A DNA stretch of 64,000 bases from Ganoderma boninense (GCA_002900995.3 CM035305.1:1178001-1242000), one strand, 5' to 3'; positions 20,922 through 33,744 are shown, counted from the first letter of the stretch. Numbers and translations: made by a program. Notes: generated by a model not told the origin, from the sequence alone.

Positions 20922-22809
20922 CTACAATGTCCGCATGTCAACATCCTCAGTCGCCACGTCCGCTGTCGAAGCAGTGGCCGTTTGCGCGTCGTCATCTTTT
21001 CCTTCATCTGGAGTGGCCGTTGCAGACGCCTCCTCACTGTCCAGCTTCGCCTTCTTGCGATGCCGATGCTGCATAACCGACACCGCCGTCTCGTCATCGT
21101 AGCTACATCCCTGGGTGTAAGTCGAATGATGCGTATCACCAGTGGGGGTGCGCACATTTTTATGACGTGCAGGATGAAACCGCCAGAGCCCGACGCGTTC
21201 ATCATCGGATGCGTGCGTCCAGGCAGCACCTGGTAGCGGCGCAAAAACCCTTCCGATACCGCAGGCCCCAAGTACCCTGGTCGATCTCGCAGCTGATTTT
21301 GGAGGTTTGTAACAACCTGCAAGGACATTGATGAGTGCACTTTCGCGCGTTAGGCTGACTAAGAGAGGCTATACCTGAACGTATGGACTGTGCACGACAA
21401 TCGATGCAGAGCCGCCGAGGTATGGGAACACCTTCTCCAATATTGAGTATGGGTCGTATTGAGTGGCCACAAGCAACCTGCGATCGCCGTTGGCATGGAC
21501 ATTCTCGCCTCAATTCAATGGACGGCCTCACCCATCAAATTCACCAGCAAAGAGCTCCTCCCGAGTTTGCATGAGAAGGTCTGAAGTGACCTTTCTCTTG
21601 CTGAGCCTGGTTTTTTGACCGTCAGACTTGTATTTTCCGGATGACGGTTCGCTCGACGCAAGGACTGTCTCATGGTCAATAGGTCATCAGAGAGGGTGAA
21701 ACAGTTTGCGCACTGGGTGTGTAGTCCTCATCCGCCGTTGCCCAGTTCAACGAGGACATGATATTCGTGACTTCCTTGCGAAAGTTCATTTGGGTCATGA
21801 CCGGGTACGCAGGAGGCGAATCGACGTCGCAGATGGTGATCAGGCGTCCTTGGCCTGAAGGGACATTTGTTCATATGCGGACAGTCGGAAGATATATGGG
21901 TTGTGCTTACCTCCGAGCCTATCTAGGACGGCGGAGACTACCACTCCTGATGCATCGTCAACTACAAGATATCTCCCTCCTGGTCGAACGTTGGCGAGAT
22001 TAAGCATTTGCGCGAGACTGTCAGGTCGTATATCCCGGAGCCGGTTCTGGTCTTTGTTGAACCAGTATTCGCATACATTGAACATAGTAGGCTCTACGAC
22101 CGAGAAGGACTTGGAGTACCTGGGCGCCCACGTCAGTCAGGAAGCAGCTGCAGCCATTGGGGCCAGAGGACATCGCACTTCATCTCTTTGCGCTTCTTAT
22201 ACTTCTCCTTGCTGTACTCGGTTTTGAGAGAGTAGTTGGCGTGCTGTTCAATCTGCTTTTTGATGATTTCCTGCAACAACCCCACGTCATAAGAATGCAT
22301 GACTTGCCTAGGGTGGATGTTCTCCTCACCGATGCATGCAGCCCGGACTTCTTCAGAGTCTCGATCTCCTCCAACGTCAAGGGTTGGACAAATTGGCCGT
22401 CATTGATGAGCTCGTTTGTGGCATCGGTATCCTCTACTCGTGGCCGTCAAGATATGAGAGTAAAAGAAGGGCGAGGCTCATACCTACTTCCTGCATCAGA
22501 CGGGGAGGCAGCACCTTCAACTTCTTGTCCACGATCTCGTAGGCTAGGCCGAATGGTTGGCCGACGAGCTCGGTCGTGGGGAATGTCCCGAACTTCCCGA
22601 GATTGACAGACCTATATAGCGATGGTCAGACGAGACGGGAGAGGCGGAAGGTGTCGTGCGTACGCATTGCTCTCGAGCTTAATAGTTCGAATGTCTCCCG
22701 TCGGGATCTTGAGCAGGACGGTGTGTCCGAGTTGGATGGCCTGCTCGCGAGTGTTGAGAGCATGGCGAGATTGGGGTTGAGACTGGGAGGGACCTTCGCC
22801 GAGGTCCAT
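20922..22809 (-). CDS. TRM6: tRNA (adenine-58-N1)-methyltransferase non-catalytic subunit TRM6
   Basis: TRM6 (Gcd10) binds tRNA and forms a heterotetramer with the catalytic TRM61 that makes m1A58, notably in initiator tRNA; it acts in the nucleus. The spliced protein starts MDLGEGPSQSQPQSRHALNT (ATG at 22809) and contains GHTVLLKIPTGDIRTIKLE, VNLGKFGTFPTTELVGQPFG, QIEQHANYSLKTEYSKEKYK, DSLAQMLNLANVRPGGRYLV, GRLITICDVDSPPAYPV and SLNWATADEDYTP. The C-terminal part has RRYQVLPGRTHPMMNASGSG and GGFILHVIKM, and the end is acidic, stopping DVDMRTL at 20922. All of these are hallmark TRM6 segments in the right order. At least seven introns are needed. The first ~25 residues depend on the choice of ATG. 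Confidence 0.88.
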
Positions 22810-23083
22810 GGGGCCGAGCGGGAAGACGAGAACAGCGAAACAGATCCAGATCTGCACTCAAAAGTGTGCACAAACACGTGCATACAAGGTGTTCTCTCCA
22901 GCGCTCGCCACTTCTCCTCGTTCAACTCCCTCGTTTTCCTCGCCAGGCCCTGGCCGGCTACTGTCGCCTGCGACAACAAGAGAGACATCGTCCGCAATAC
23001 TACCAGCAAGACAAGGCTAATCTACTACAGCTGTCGGCGAGGCCCTCAGCATCCCCTGGAAGCACTCAGTCTGGGTCCTCTGG

Positions 23084-24193
23084 ATGTTCGCCACTATGCG
23101 CCTCTTCATTCTCTTCTGTCTCTTAGCCCTAGTGAACGCATCTTCTGCTCTCCCCCCGAGGAACCTAGCCGCTCATCAGCTCGGTTTCACTGGGGAAACT
23201 TCTGCTCTGGATGACCTTGGCTTGCTGAAGGGCCTTACAGCCAACCCTCATACACAGACTTCGTCAGCTACGAACCTCGTATCCCCCACTACTCCTGGAC
23301 TTGACGACGAAAAGAGGGCCGCCACTAGCTCAACCTCGATTACTGTCCCAACTGGCACCTCCTTATCCGTCAAAGACACCATCGGCCCTGTTTCGTACGC
23401 TGTCCAGTCCTCTCCTAGCGTAACGTCAGCCTCTTCTGCCCCTTCTCAGTCCTCGACTACGGCATCTCTATCCCCAACCCAACAGCCCTCCAACTCCACC
23501 GCATCGTCCTCCAGCACGGGCGAGTGGAAGATCATCGGCGTCGCGGTCATCGCATTCAGCGCTGTCGCCGCCATCCTTCTCCTCGCCGTCTTCTTCGACC
23601 AGTGGTGGCGCTTCATCCGCGATCTCGTCTGGCGCCGCCGCAACAAGGCGACCGAAGAGGAGCTCGTGCCCGACTGGGAGAAAGCGCAATGGGAGCTTCG
23701 CCTCGCTAAGGACCCGGAACTCGCCAGATACCCGTCTTTCGCATCCTTGCCCTCGTCACTGCCATCCGTTCCGGTCGTCCCCACTCTCCAACGCGAACCG
23801 TCGACGTTGATGTTGCAGGGGGTGACCCCACTCCCGTCGCAAAGTCAGGTTGCGCTGGGACGGAGCGCATCGAGGAGGGACGCGCAGAACAGGGCTCTGG
23901 AGAGAGGGGTCGGAGAACGGCAAGAACAGGTGCTGGCAAGACGTGCGTCGGTCTCGAGACGTCAACACACTGGGACGGGCGCTGGCATCGCTGGTGTTGG
24001 CGTCGGGCTGGGACTGGGGCGCGTTGAGAGCGTGAAGACTTTGAAGGGAGAAGAAAGACCATGCGCGGGGGCCATGTCGCCGAGGGCTCCGCTTCCAACT
24101 GGGCACGCGAGTGGGGCTGCGAACGAAGATCCATTCTGCGACCCGCAATCAGCTCCGTGTATGCCCGAAGATGTATACGGAGGTATCGAGTGA
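23084..24193 (+). CDS. Single-pass membrane protein with secretion signal and Ser/Thr-rich ectodomain
   Basis: An uninterrupted frame of 369 codons starts MFATMRLFILFCLLALVNAS; the second ATG at 23096 is an equally good start. It has an N-terminal signal peptide, about 120 residues rich in Ser/Thr/Pro (likely O-glycosylated), one transmembrane helix (IIGVAVIAFSAVAAILLLAV) and a basic stop-transfer patch (VWRRRNK). A cytoplasmic region of some 190 residues, partly low-complexity, follows. The layout is that of a type I cell-surface protein such as a mucin-like sensor or adhesin, but no named family is recognised. It diverges from TRM6, with about 275 bp between the start codons. Confidence 0.65.
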   Translation: MFATMRLFILFCLLALVNASSALPPRNLAAHQLGFTGETSALDDLGLLKGLTANPHTQTSSATNLVSPTTPGLDDEKRAATSSTSITVPTGTSLSVKDTIGPVSYAVQSSPSVTSASSAPSQSSTTASLSPTQQPSNSTASSSSTGEWKIIGVAVIAFSAVAAILLLAVFFDQWWRFIRDLVWRRRNKATEEELVPDWEKAQWELRLAKDPELARYPSFASLPSSLPSVPVVPTLQREPSTLMLQGVTPLPSQSQVALGRSASRRDAQNRALERGVGERQEQVLARRASVSRRQHTGTGAGIAGVGVGLGLGRVESVKTLKGEERPCAGAMSPRAPLPTGHASGAANEDPFCDPQSAPCMPEDVYGGIE

Positions 24194-24337
24194 GTGAGGG
24201 GGATTGGGTGGATGATGCCGGAATTTGGACTGGCAAGCACATTGTACTATCCACACATTGCTGTATTTCTAGCGCAATGCAACCTCACAGTCGTTTTGTG
24301 GACACTGACTTGGTGGCGAGAGCGTGTGCGCCAGTAA

Positions 24338-24661
24338 TCATACAGAGCTCGAGGGTGGGGAAGAAGGCTGGGATGTCTGCGCCGCGTCTTTAGGCGCAGG
24401 GACGACCTTCTCCAGCTGGTCGGAAGCCCATACGCCCGCAGCAGCGAAGGCGGTGAGAGCGAGGGAGACACGCAAGCGCGTCTTAGCTGGCAGCACTGCG
24501 ACGAGGGGCTCCTGAGCCTTCTCGCAACTTGCAGGTGATGACAAAATCAACGCACCAGCCCACGACTCCCATATTGACCTCTCACCAACAGGTTTCGTAC
24601 GGAACCTGAAGTCCGGTTGTTTCTGCCTAGACTCCGAGGACAGCTTTGGTGGACGAGACAT
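24338..24661 (-). CDS. Small putative membrane protein
   Basis: Minus-strand frame from ATG at 24661 (MSRPPKLSSESRQKQPDFRF) to the stop at 24338, about 107 residues. A probable transmembrane helix is encoded near 24410-24470 (LRVSLALTAFAAAGVWASDQ), followed by a short Pro/Ser tail. A short intron between about 24530 and 24595 is possible but not needed, since the frame is open throughout. The size, basic N-terminus and single C-terminal helix would suit a small mitochondrial inner-membrane protein; that is inference. It is convergent with the one-pass membrane protein gene. Confidence 0.45.
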   Translation of the reverse strand: MSRPPKLSSESRQKQPDFRFRTKPVGERSIWESWAGALILSSPASCEKAQEPLVAVLPAKTRLRVSLALTAFAAAGVWASDQLEKVVPAPKDAAQTSQPSSPPSSSV

Positions 24662-24847
24662 GACGTGTGGTGGTGGTAGCAAGGAGCAAAGACAAGAGCC
24701 GCGCCAAAGTGCCGTGTAGCGCGCGTATTACATCTCGCGCATGGCGCGACCGGCCTCGCTCGCTGCTCGCAGACTCCAGCTTGTTCACCTACTGCGACGT
24801 CGTTCGCATTCCAGGTCCCTCCATTTCAGCTCAGAGACCATAGCAAA

Positions 24848-25793
24848 ATGTTCACAGGTCTGGTATGCGGTCCAGCACCATCGCCATTGCCCTGCTGACC
24901 CCATCGAGCGTCTTCTATATCCTGCTTGCGCATCGCGCACCTACAGATCGAGCACCTCGGCACCGTCACGGAGATCGTCCATGACGAGGGCGGGTGCACG
25001 CTCACGATCGGGGACTCTGCGCCCATCCTTGTCGACTGCCATATCGGCGACTCGATTGCGGTCAACGGCGCGTGCCTGACGGCCGTCGAGTTCGACAAGG
25101 AGGCGCGGGGCGGGTGGTTCAAGGTCTGGCTCGCGAACGAGACTCTGGACAGGACCGATCTCGGTGCGCCGTCGTCATCCTGCAAATGGGCACTTTCGGG
25201 CGCGTGACTGACACGGGCACATGCGCGTGCGCCGCAGGGGAGCGGAAGGTCGGCGACCAAGTGAATCTGGAGAGGGCGATGGGCGCGCACGTCCGGTTCG
25301 GGGGGCACTTCGTGCAGGTGCGGTGCGGACGGCGAGCTCAGACTGGGCTGCTGTGGAACGTGCGGTCGCTGACGTCGACGACCTCGAATAGGCCCATGTT
25401 GATACGACAGCTACGCTGGTTGATAAGACACCAGATGGCGACTCGCTGCGCCTCCTGTTCCAGCTGCCCGAGCCGACCCCGGAACGCCCGTCGCTGCTCC
25501 CGTACCTTATCCCGAAAGGTTACGTTGCTATCGACGGGACGTCGCTGACACTAACGGTTGTGGACGACGCGCATCGGACTTTCGGGGTCATGCTCATCAA
25601 GCACACGCAGGAGAAGATCACGCTAAGCAAGAAGCGGGTTGGGGCGAAGGTAAACATCGAAGTGGACATGGTCGGCAAATTTGTCGTCAAGAGCGTTCAT
25701 GCTGCGCTTGGCGGCGGTGGCGGCCCATTGCGGGATCTAGTAGAGAAAGTTGTTGAGGATGTACTGGTAAAGAAGGGCGTTGTACCACAGTAA
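24848..25793 (+). CDS. RIB5: Riboflavin synthase
   Basis: This enzyme dismutates two 6,7-dimethyl-8-ribityllumazines into riboflavin and an amino-uracil, the last step of vitamin B2 synthesis in the cytosol. Exons 24848-24862, 24947-25163, 25238-25317 and 25392-25793 join in phase to MFTGL-IEHLGTVTEI, then GDSIAVNGACLTAVEF, GDQVNLERAMGAHVRFGGHF and, in the second repeat, GYVAIDGTSLTLTVVDDAHR and GAKVNIEVDMVGKFV. These are the two lumazine-binding repeats expected for a protein of about 230 residues. The motif usually written GHVD reads AHVD here, after the splice at VQ. The C-terminus carries a Gly run and ends KKGVVPQ. Confidence 0.92.
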
Positions 25794-26041
25794 TAGCGGA
25801 GCAAACGAAGATAAAAGAGTGTGTTGTAGGATGGGATGGCGGATGGCGGTCGGAGTAGCAGCTCGGGTAATTGGAGTAGGCGATCAGAGTGGGCCTACCG
25901 GAAAAGGCAATCGGGTATTTGACGGGTGTAGTCGCCTGGAGCAGTCTTGACCCGACCTTCCGACCTCCTCCTTCCAACTTTCCGCCGCCATCCCCACCTC
26001 TCAACTCCCTTCTCACCACCTTCAACTCTCTGGTCTCATGG

Positions 26042-27959
26042 ATGGCCAGTTTCGATCGAAGGTTAGCTCTGCAGAGTCATCGAGCACCTGTAGAATATGC
26101 TCAGGCCACACTCCAGGTCACAGTGCGAGTCGATCGACCTCGTCCCGCATCCCCACTCAAGTCACCTGCAACGTCCCTCTCACCACCGTTGATCCGGCCA
26201 AGGGCTAAGGTCAACAGTAGTGCTACGATTCAGACACGTAAACCCGCAAGCATTGTAACAACCGCACCCTCCGTTCGTAACAGCACCAACCCCGCACCGA
26301 ACCGCTCCCCGTCCCCATTCAAGCCACCAAATGGTCGCAGCCCGAATCCTCCTTCCGCGCCAGCGCAACCAGTCAGGTCGCGTCTCACGGCACGTACGAA
26401 CGGGAGCAACTCAACATCACCATTACCTGAGCCCCGACAACGACCCTTCACAGCGGTGAACCCGGCACCCTCCTCGTTCACCCGTACCCGGAGAGAAAGC
26501 ACGTCGTCATCCGTCCTCCTTTCTTCTCCCCCACATACAGCGATAAGCTCCGAGTCTTCCCCAGCCCGCTCAATTTTGGCATTACCATCGCAACCCGATG
26601 AGAACACGCCTGCGTCCTCACCGTCAACTCTGGGTGTGCGCGTCAAAGCGAAGGTGTCGAAAGTGGCCACGCAGGGACATGGCGTGCACAGTCCGCCGTC
26701 GCTGCCCGCTTCTCCGCGTATTGCCACCCGCCCGGCGCGCATCCCGTCCATATCGAACCTATCCCTATCCCCGCCCCTGACGTCAAGCAAACCGGGCGCA
26801 TATAGTCCATCTTCGACAGCGTCGTCCCCGGCGCCCCACCATTCGCGATTCGGCAGTACGAAAGAGACGAAACACCACTCACACCAGCCGCTCCCCAAGG
26901 CCTTCCAGTCGTTCGTCCACAATGACGACACAGCGATCGACTACGGCTCCCGTGGTCCCTTCAAAGGCACGGCGAAGGTCGATCCTGAATGCATCCCTCT
27001 TCCGCCCCAGTCCCCGCCCACTTCAGCAGTGTCGTTTTCCTCGCGGTCTTCAGCGTCACGCTCGTCGGCGTCGTACGAGACCCACAACTCGAAGAGCAGC
27101 AGAAGCACCGCTCCAACGCCGAACTCGCACGTCAACGATAACGGACATGCGCGACAGCCCAGCAAGTCTTCGCAGCCACGGCGGAGCGTCGATAGTGGTC
27201 TTGGCATCCGTACCGAGCCTATCAGTCGCGAGCCATCCATGAGTGGGCTGGAGTTGTCTGACGAGGAGACGGATGCACATTCGCGGGACGCTGATCCCAA
27301 CGATGAGGAGCGCAAGATGAAGGCGGCGGCGAAGTCCGATCGCAAGGTGTGTGTTTGTTGCGCATATACCCACTCTGTTTCGTTTCCCTGTTTTGCATCC
27401 GTCCGATCATGATCACGATCCCAACTCTGATACCCCATTGCGCATTATCCAGATCGCAGACCTTGAGATCACGAACCAATCTCTCATGGCCATCAACGCG
27501 ACACTGGAAGCAACGAAGAACAGACAGGCTAAGGAAATCCGCGAACTCCGGCGCAAGCTGCGCGAGTCGCGCCTCATCCTCCCTCCGCCTGCATACCGTG
27601 CAGTCAAGTCGTCATTATCGCCCGAAGACTTGGACGATGAGGATGATGATGACGACGAAGAGGAGGAAGAGGAAGAGAACGGCTCTGGCGTATTAGGAGA
27701 CAAGGTGGACGAAGCCTACCGCCGCGTCAGGTCCGTTATCGACACTCTCCTCGAGTCCGGTCGCGCCGCGCTCGAGTCGAAACCCGAAGACTTCGTAGGG
27801 ACGGGCAAAGGCGGAGCGAAGGTGCTGACGGCAGAGGAAGTGCGAACATGGAGGGGCGACGACGACAATACCGAGACGCGATCCAACTTTGGTATGGATG
27901 CGGATTCGATCTTTGCCAGCTCTCGTCCCCTGTCGCCCTCGCGCGTTCGCGGTCCCTGA
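26042..27959 (+). CDS. Basidiomycete Ser/Pro-rich protein with C-terminal coiled coil
   Basis: Two exons. The first (to 27346) encodes about 430 residues of Ser/Pro/Thr-rich disordered sequence; its first in-frame ATG is at 26042 (MASFDRRLALQSHRAPVEYA), although the frame is open upstream and an earlier exon is possible. After an intron at 27347-27452, KAAAKSDRK joins IADLEITNQSLMAINATLEA and QAKEIRELRRKLRESRLILP, a clear heptad coiled coil. An acidic run (DDEDDDDDEEEE) and a helical end with KVLTAEEVRTWRGDDD follow. The pattern recalls a conserved but uncharacterised family of basidiomycete coiled-coil proteins. A cytoskeletal or polarity role is a guess only. Confidence 0.65.
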
Positions 27960-28613
27960 TAGCGACGATAGACTCGAGAGCGAGGATGAAGTGGAAGCCT
28001 CATTACTCGAGCCCGATACACCGCCATTGCCCCCCATCAGAATTACGCCCTCTCCTTGAGCACAGTCTTCGCCGTTCTTGCCTCCCCCATAATATTTGCC
28101 GTCCTCAACCCAGTCGCTCCTTCCTGATGTTGTTTACGACCTCTGCATGCATCTCGCTCCATGTCTCCATCGCATTCTCTCTGTACTAGAAGTTTCTCAA
28201 TCTGTGTGCACAAGGCCATACTCTTATCGATACCTTCCCAGCATTCGCCACTGACAGCCTCTCATTTCGTTTCTGGACTGGATTCCAAACACATACCCCA
28301 TGCTCGCCCAGCGCCGCATTTCGCTCGCTCTTCCCTCCATTCATGACCTGGACCGCACAGAAGTAGAAGCAACTGAACACGCACCATTGTCTAATAGTAA
28401 TCAGGACAGGTCTCCCTCTTTCATCCAGCTAATCTCGCCCATACACACACGCCACGTCCAGGTATCAGATAGGCCTACCTTATTTCATACATATGTCCAG
28501 CAACCATGCATGCATGTTATGAGACCCGTTTGCGTTCTACTTAGAGCGGTCGTTTGGTACAGATGAATTCTAAAGAAAGGTGCCAAGTCAATTCCACCTA
28601 CGCGCTAGTCCGT
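27960..28613. other. Convergent 3' intergenic region
   Basis: This lies between the coiled-coil gene (plus) and the 3' end of the myosin gene (minus). It is pyrimidine-rich on the plus strand and presumably contains both 3' untranslated regions. No gene is seen. Confidence 0.45.
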
Positions 28614-31600
28614 TCATTCATCCTCTGCGATACGTTGTGCACGCTTGGCCAGCTGCGATAGGGGTGAAGTTAATTCCGATGTCGAAAGCAAAAAAAAATA
28701 TGCAGAGAAATAAAACGACTTACCGCTGCTGCTAGATCCATCTGGCCCCCAATTGCTGGTGGCTTCGCCACGCCTCCGATCTTGGGCTTGGGTGCACCCA
28801 CTCCGGGACGAGGCGCGGTTGGCACAGGCGGCTTCGCGCCCACCTTCGGCGGAGCACCTAGGGAAGGCTTCGCTGCGACTGGCGGTGGCGGCTTCGGTTT
28901 CGCGGCGAGAGGTGGCTTGGCCGCGGCCGCGCTCGCCGGTCGTGACGTCGCAGGGGTGCTGCCGTTCGACGAATCGGCCGTAGACGCTGTCCGTTTCCAC
29001 GGGGCAGCCGTGCCGTTCCCTGCTGCCATCCCCGGGAATACAGCCACGGGCTTCGCATGGGGATCGGCCGAAATGGACTTGAGTCCCACCTTGGGCGGTG
29101 CGGCAGCCGCAGAGGCCGTAGGGGTTGGACGCTTGGCTCCTGGCGCGGGCGGAGGCGGAGGCGGCGGGGGTGGAGGAGCGGCAGCGGCCTTCGGCTTGGG
29201 AGGGATCAGCTCCAGGTAGTTGTGTGGTGCCCAGCCCTCTTTCCCGCCCATCTTGACGAGCCACCAGCCGTTGTCGTCCTTCTCGACCAGCTCGACGACA
29301 TCGTCCTTCTTCAGCGTCATCTCGCCCTCTTGGCCCTCGAATGGGAACTTCGCCTTGTACATCTCCACATCAGGCTCAGGTGGCGGAGGTGGAGGCACGG
29401 AATTGCGACTGGGCGGCGGCGGCGGAGCACGGGTAACGGTGGACGATTTTGTCGGCACGGCTGCTGCAACTGGGGGGTTTGGGCGTTGGAGCAACGGCTG
29501 CCTTTCCAGGCAGTGGTTGCGACGCAGGCTTCGGCCGAGATGCAGCAGGCTTTCTGGCAAAAAATGAGCAAGCAAACGAAGGAACGCGAGTGTTCACCTA
29601 CGGCTGACGGGCCACCTTTACGCAAAAGCTTCCCTTGCGTGATTGGCCGTACAACACCCTCCTTCTTCCTGGGCACTGGACGCGACTGGCTTGACGGCGA
29701 CTCGCCTGAAGGAACGTGTACAGTATGACTCTTGTAGGTGTCATTCCGAGGAACGGTTTCATCCTTGATGAACTTGATTTGCGCCTTCTTCTCTTTCTTC
29801 TTATTGAAGTCCACGCTGTGAACGAGTCAGCTGGTCTTCCATGCTAACAAAACCACATGAACCCACATAGGCCCAATCACAACGTTGATGCTCCCTTGAG
29901 TCAACTTCAGCATATGCGTAACCAGCTCCGTCTTGAAGACACAGCTAAGAATTGGATCTCCCTCTTCTGTTGCGCCCAAGTTGAGAGCCTGGCCAGCAAC
30001 CCTGTCAGTGTTACTTTTCACAGACGACGTAGTGAGTTCGTACCAGCCAGTCGTCTCTCAAGTTTGACATCGAGACGCTCTTGATTGTTACGAGGTTGAT
30101 CTTACGCTCCAAGATGGTGACCGCCTGGCCATTCACCAAGTTTGTAACAGCGATATAGAACGCCTTGTCGGTCTGTCGTGACGGGATTGAGTGGCTGCAG
30201 GGGTTATCTATTCGAACCAAGACATACCACGATGAGGAAACGCGGACTCGGTTTACTTGAACGACCGAGCTTCGAGACGAGAATCTGTCCACGGCAGCTG
30301 AACGTGACCGTGTCCCCTACACACGATGCATCTGGTCAGACCGCGAGCCAAAAATCACATCAAACTAACTCACGTCCGAGGCTACAAGCCTCAATTAGCT
30401 CCTCGCCTAGCGCGCTCTTGCCATTGAGGTCCAAGTAATCTCCCATGAAGCGACGGTACCCCAGCAGACTGAACCGCCTGCGCTCCTTCCTGCTGGCGAG
30501 GACCTGGTGGCCGTAGTCGCGGATCTTGGCGTACTCAATACCCTCCTTGTTGTTCTTCCAGAAGCGCTGAATGCGACGGGCGCATTCGTGCTTGTAGCGC
30601 ATGTAGTTACGCCATGCACGCTGAATACGACCGGCCATATTGTGCCAATAGCGATCGCGCATCGTTTCCAGCGCGAAGAGCTATATAGCCGTATGAGCGG
30701 AGAATGTTCATGCACGCCCGTGTCGACATGACGAATATTCTTACCGTCTCTGGATTCTTGATGAAAGCCTTTGTGACACCCATCTGCCATTCCTCGCGAG
30801 CAATACCCGTGTCGGTCAAGATCCGTTCGCAGCCAGACTTCGAGTCGCCTTGCCAGATGTAATCACCAGCGTACGACGTCGCGGGAGAGAGCAGGTAGAA
30901 GCGCTCGACCATCTTCTCGAACGTGTTCCGGTACGCGAAGCCAGCACGCCGGACACGGATGTTCTCCTGGAGACCGAGATACTTGACCTGGTGCAAGACT
31001 GCCTTGGTGTCATACTCGCTCGAGCTACGGTTCTGGTTGGGCTTGATGGTACGGATATACGAAGGCTGCGCGCGCATGAGGTTCTCGACGAGCGCTCCAG
31101 CGGAAGACTGCCAAAGCGTTTGCAAATCGTCAATGGAAAGCGTTTGGGTTAACCACTAACCTTGATCCTGTCGCTGGCAGTCGGAGGCCGCTTCTTGCTG
31201 TTAGGGTCAGGACGATCGGGAAAGAGACCTTGCAGGAACTGGTTGCCACTGCTGCCAATGAGGTCCAACAAGTCCTTCACGAGCACGTCCTTGTTCTTAT
31301 CCGTCATACCCGACACGTTATACATCACGTCGCCGGCATAATGCTTGACCAAGAACTGCGCGCCTCGAGCCTCGAAGTGCGGGTTACTCGCTAGTGCTGC
31401 CGTGCGCTGGACGAACGAATTATCGGCGGCTGTCGGGTCAGCGTGGGCAGTCGCACAGGCATCGTTGAGCGCGGCGAAAACACCAGGGGGACGGCGCTCC
31501 TCGATAAGATCGCACACAATCTTGTTGTTGAAGTACTTGATGGGCGTCCACTTGATCTGTTCGCGAACGTACTCCTCCTGTTCGGTCTTGAGTGTGAGCT

Positions 31601-33383
31601 CAATGAAGATCTGCTGGAGCTTCTCGTTGACGTAGTTAATGCAAAGTTGCTCGAAGGAGTTGTCCTATGAAGTGTATCATGTGAGAATCAAGCGTAAGGT
31701 TGTCGTGTCAAGCTGACCTCGAAGATCTCGAAGCCGAATATATCCTACACAAAAGAGTCAGCGGTAGCCTTGATATAGAAGCATGTAAGGACGTACAAGA
31801 ATACCAATCAGCTGGGCAGTAGCCTGGCGGGCCTTCATCGAGACGTTGATCTTGGACACAATCCACTCGAAAAGGTTGTTATAAATTGCCTTGGCTAAAG
31901 CATCGCGTCCGGAACCTGCCTGAGCAGGGTTTAAAGGCACATCGTATACGGAACCACGACGACCGCCACGCTGTGTCTCCATAGTGCGGGTAGTCATAGC
32001 CTTCTGCGCCTGAGCGGCATCGACCTCCAAAAGGTACGCAACGAAGTCCGTGACGCTCGTGTCGGCGACATCGGCGTTCCCGTCGTCTTTCTCGGAGTAC
32101 TGAACGTTACCGAGCCAAAGAATCACCGCGATCATTCGGAAAATCTCGCTCTGCTCGTAGTCGCTCAAACCGATTACCTGCATCGCTTTCTGCAAGACGT
32201 TGGTTCAGTCGCTCACGGGGCACGGCAAGCACGGCAAGGAACTTGCTTACGATCGTGTCGGCGAAATCCTGCGAGTCATCAATACCAGGGACGTCAAGAC
32301 AATTACTCAGACTTGTGTACGCGTAGGCTTCCGGACCCTGCAGTCCGTAGGCCTCTACAATGTGACATTAAACATCAAGACGACTCGCAGCCACCAGAAG
32401 TATCACTTACCTCGTTGCGCGTCGGATGCTGCCTTCGTGAACTGGTAGAATATGTGGAAATTCCGCTCATTCTCGACCTGGCCCACAACCCGACCCTTCT
32501 CCAAGAGGTAGTTCGTGATTTGAGCACCGATCGGCTCCCCGTGGTCGTTGAACATGATTTCCAGATATTTCCCCTGCGCGAGTGGTAAGGCGGAGGCGGG
32601 AGCGCACGCATGCAGTACGTACATGTCGACTGGAGTTGTTGTTCCGCAACGTCTTTGCACATCCGAAACTCTCTAATAGCGGGTTTGTGGCGAGGACCAT
32701 GTCTTTGATCTCCTGGATGCTGCTGTCCTGGCCCCCTGAGACGGCGGCAATGTACTGCATGATCTGCTTGGCCGCCTCCGTCTTGCCCGCGCCCGACTCG
32801 CCCGAGATGATAACGCATTGGTTCTCGTGATACGCATTCATGTTGTAGTACGCGCCCTCGGCGATGGAGAACACGTGTGGTGGTACCTCCAGCCTGTTCT
32901 TGCCCTTGTACCTTTGAAGCACTTCATCCGTGTAGATGCCAAGATCTAACCGGTGCACGGGCATCGGTTCGTCTACTGCAACTTAGAGGACCGGAAAGGA
33001 ATACACGCACCTCGGAAAGGGTTGACAGATATGAGCACAGAACCAATGTAGGTGTAGATCTCGGCGTTCTTCCACCGTTTATCGAGGTTCTCATTGATGC
33101 TTTCGTTCGTGATCGTGGTAAGGAGCGTCATATCGGACACGCCGACCTGCTTCTTCTTGAAGCCCTCCTTCCAGTCTGCCTACAGTTCGCAGTCCGACTC
33201 TCAATATCATACGGCACGAGCGGGAAGTATGCACAGCGACGCACCTTGGCAACCTTATTAGCCCCGCCCTTCTTGGGTGTAGCCGCGGCGCCACCCTTCT
33301 TGCCCGCCTTCTTAGAGGGAGCCTACATATCATTATTGTTGAGTGAGCAAGCCGATACATCATTATTCTGGATTGCTTGCCAT
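28614..33383 (-). CDS. MYO1: Class I myosin
   Basis: An actin-based motor of cortical patches and endocytosis. The predicted start is ATG at 33381-33383 followed at once by an intron (33323-33380, GC donor), giving [12 protein letters not shown], the usual opening of fungal class I myosins. The motor domain has the P-loop GESGAGKT (about 32779-32802), NPLLESFG, a TEDS-site serine in [12 protein letters not shown] (about 31940), and [20 protein letters not shown] with the converter after it (about 30700-31110). IQ-like repeats ([20 protein letters not shown], about 30570-30640), a TH1 tail (30000-30560), a Pro/Ala-rich stretch, an SH3 domain ([14 protein letters not shown]...GWWLVK, about 29210-29365) and more Pro/Ala follow. 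The end, [12 protein letters not shown], is only weakly acidic. It has more than ten introns. Confidence 0.92.
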
Positions 33384-33744
33384 CGTGCAAGTGAGGGGTT
33401 AGAGGCGCAGATGGAGACAAGCGATAGGAAGCGCTGCAATGAGGCTAGGGTATGGTCTTGTGGAAACGGATGCGACCGTAATGCGCTTCTAGCTGGTATG
33501 CCGTCGCCGGGGTATCCAGAGTCGGGACCACCAGACAGTTTGTGAACGAGAAGAAAGCAAAGAAGAGAGTGGACGGGAGACTGCGGGTAAGCAGGTCGGT
33601 GCAGAGTGCGATGCTGCGTCCTGAGCATATCTGCCACTGGTCCCGCCTCGGCTGCGCGCGCCGTGGGCGCTTGAGTAACTGGCACCCCCAATTAGACGCA
33701 GCTCCGGGTCGCCCTCGGCGGGCAGTCGGCCATGGCCCGCTGCC
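33384..33744. promoter_or_regulatory. Shared divergent promoter of myosin-I and UCS chaperone genes
   Basis: The 361 bp between the two start codons must hold both promoters and both 5' untranslated regions. A pyrimidine-rich leader is visible on the myosin side (about 33540-33600, minus strand). No clear factor site is recognised. Confidence 0.4.
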
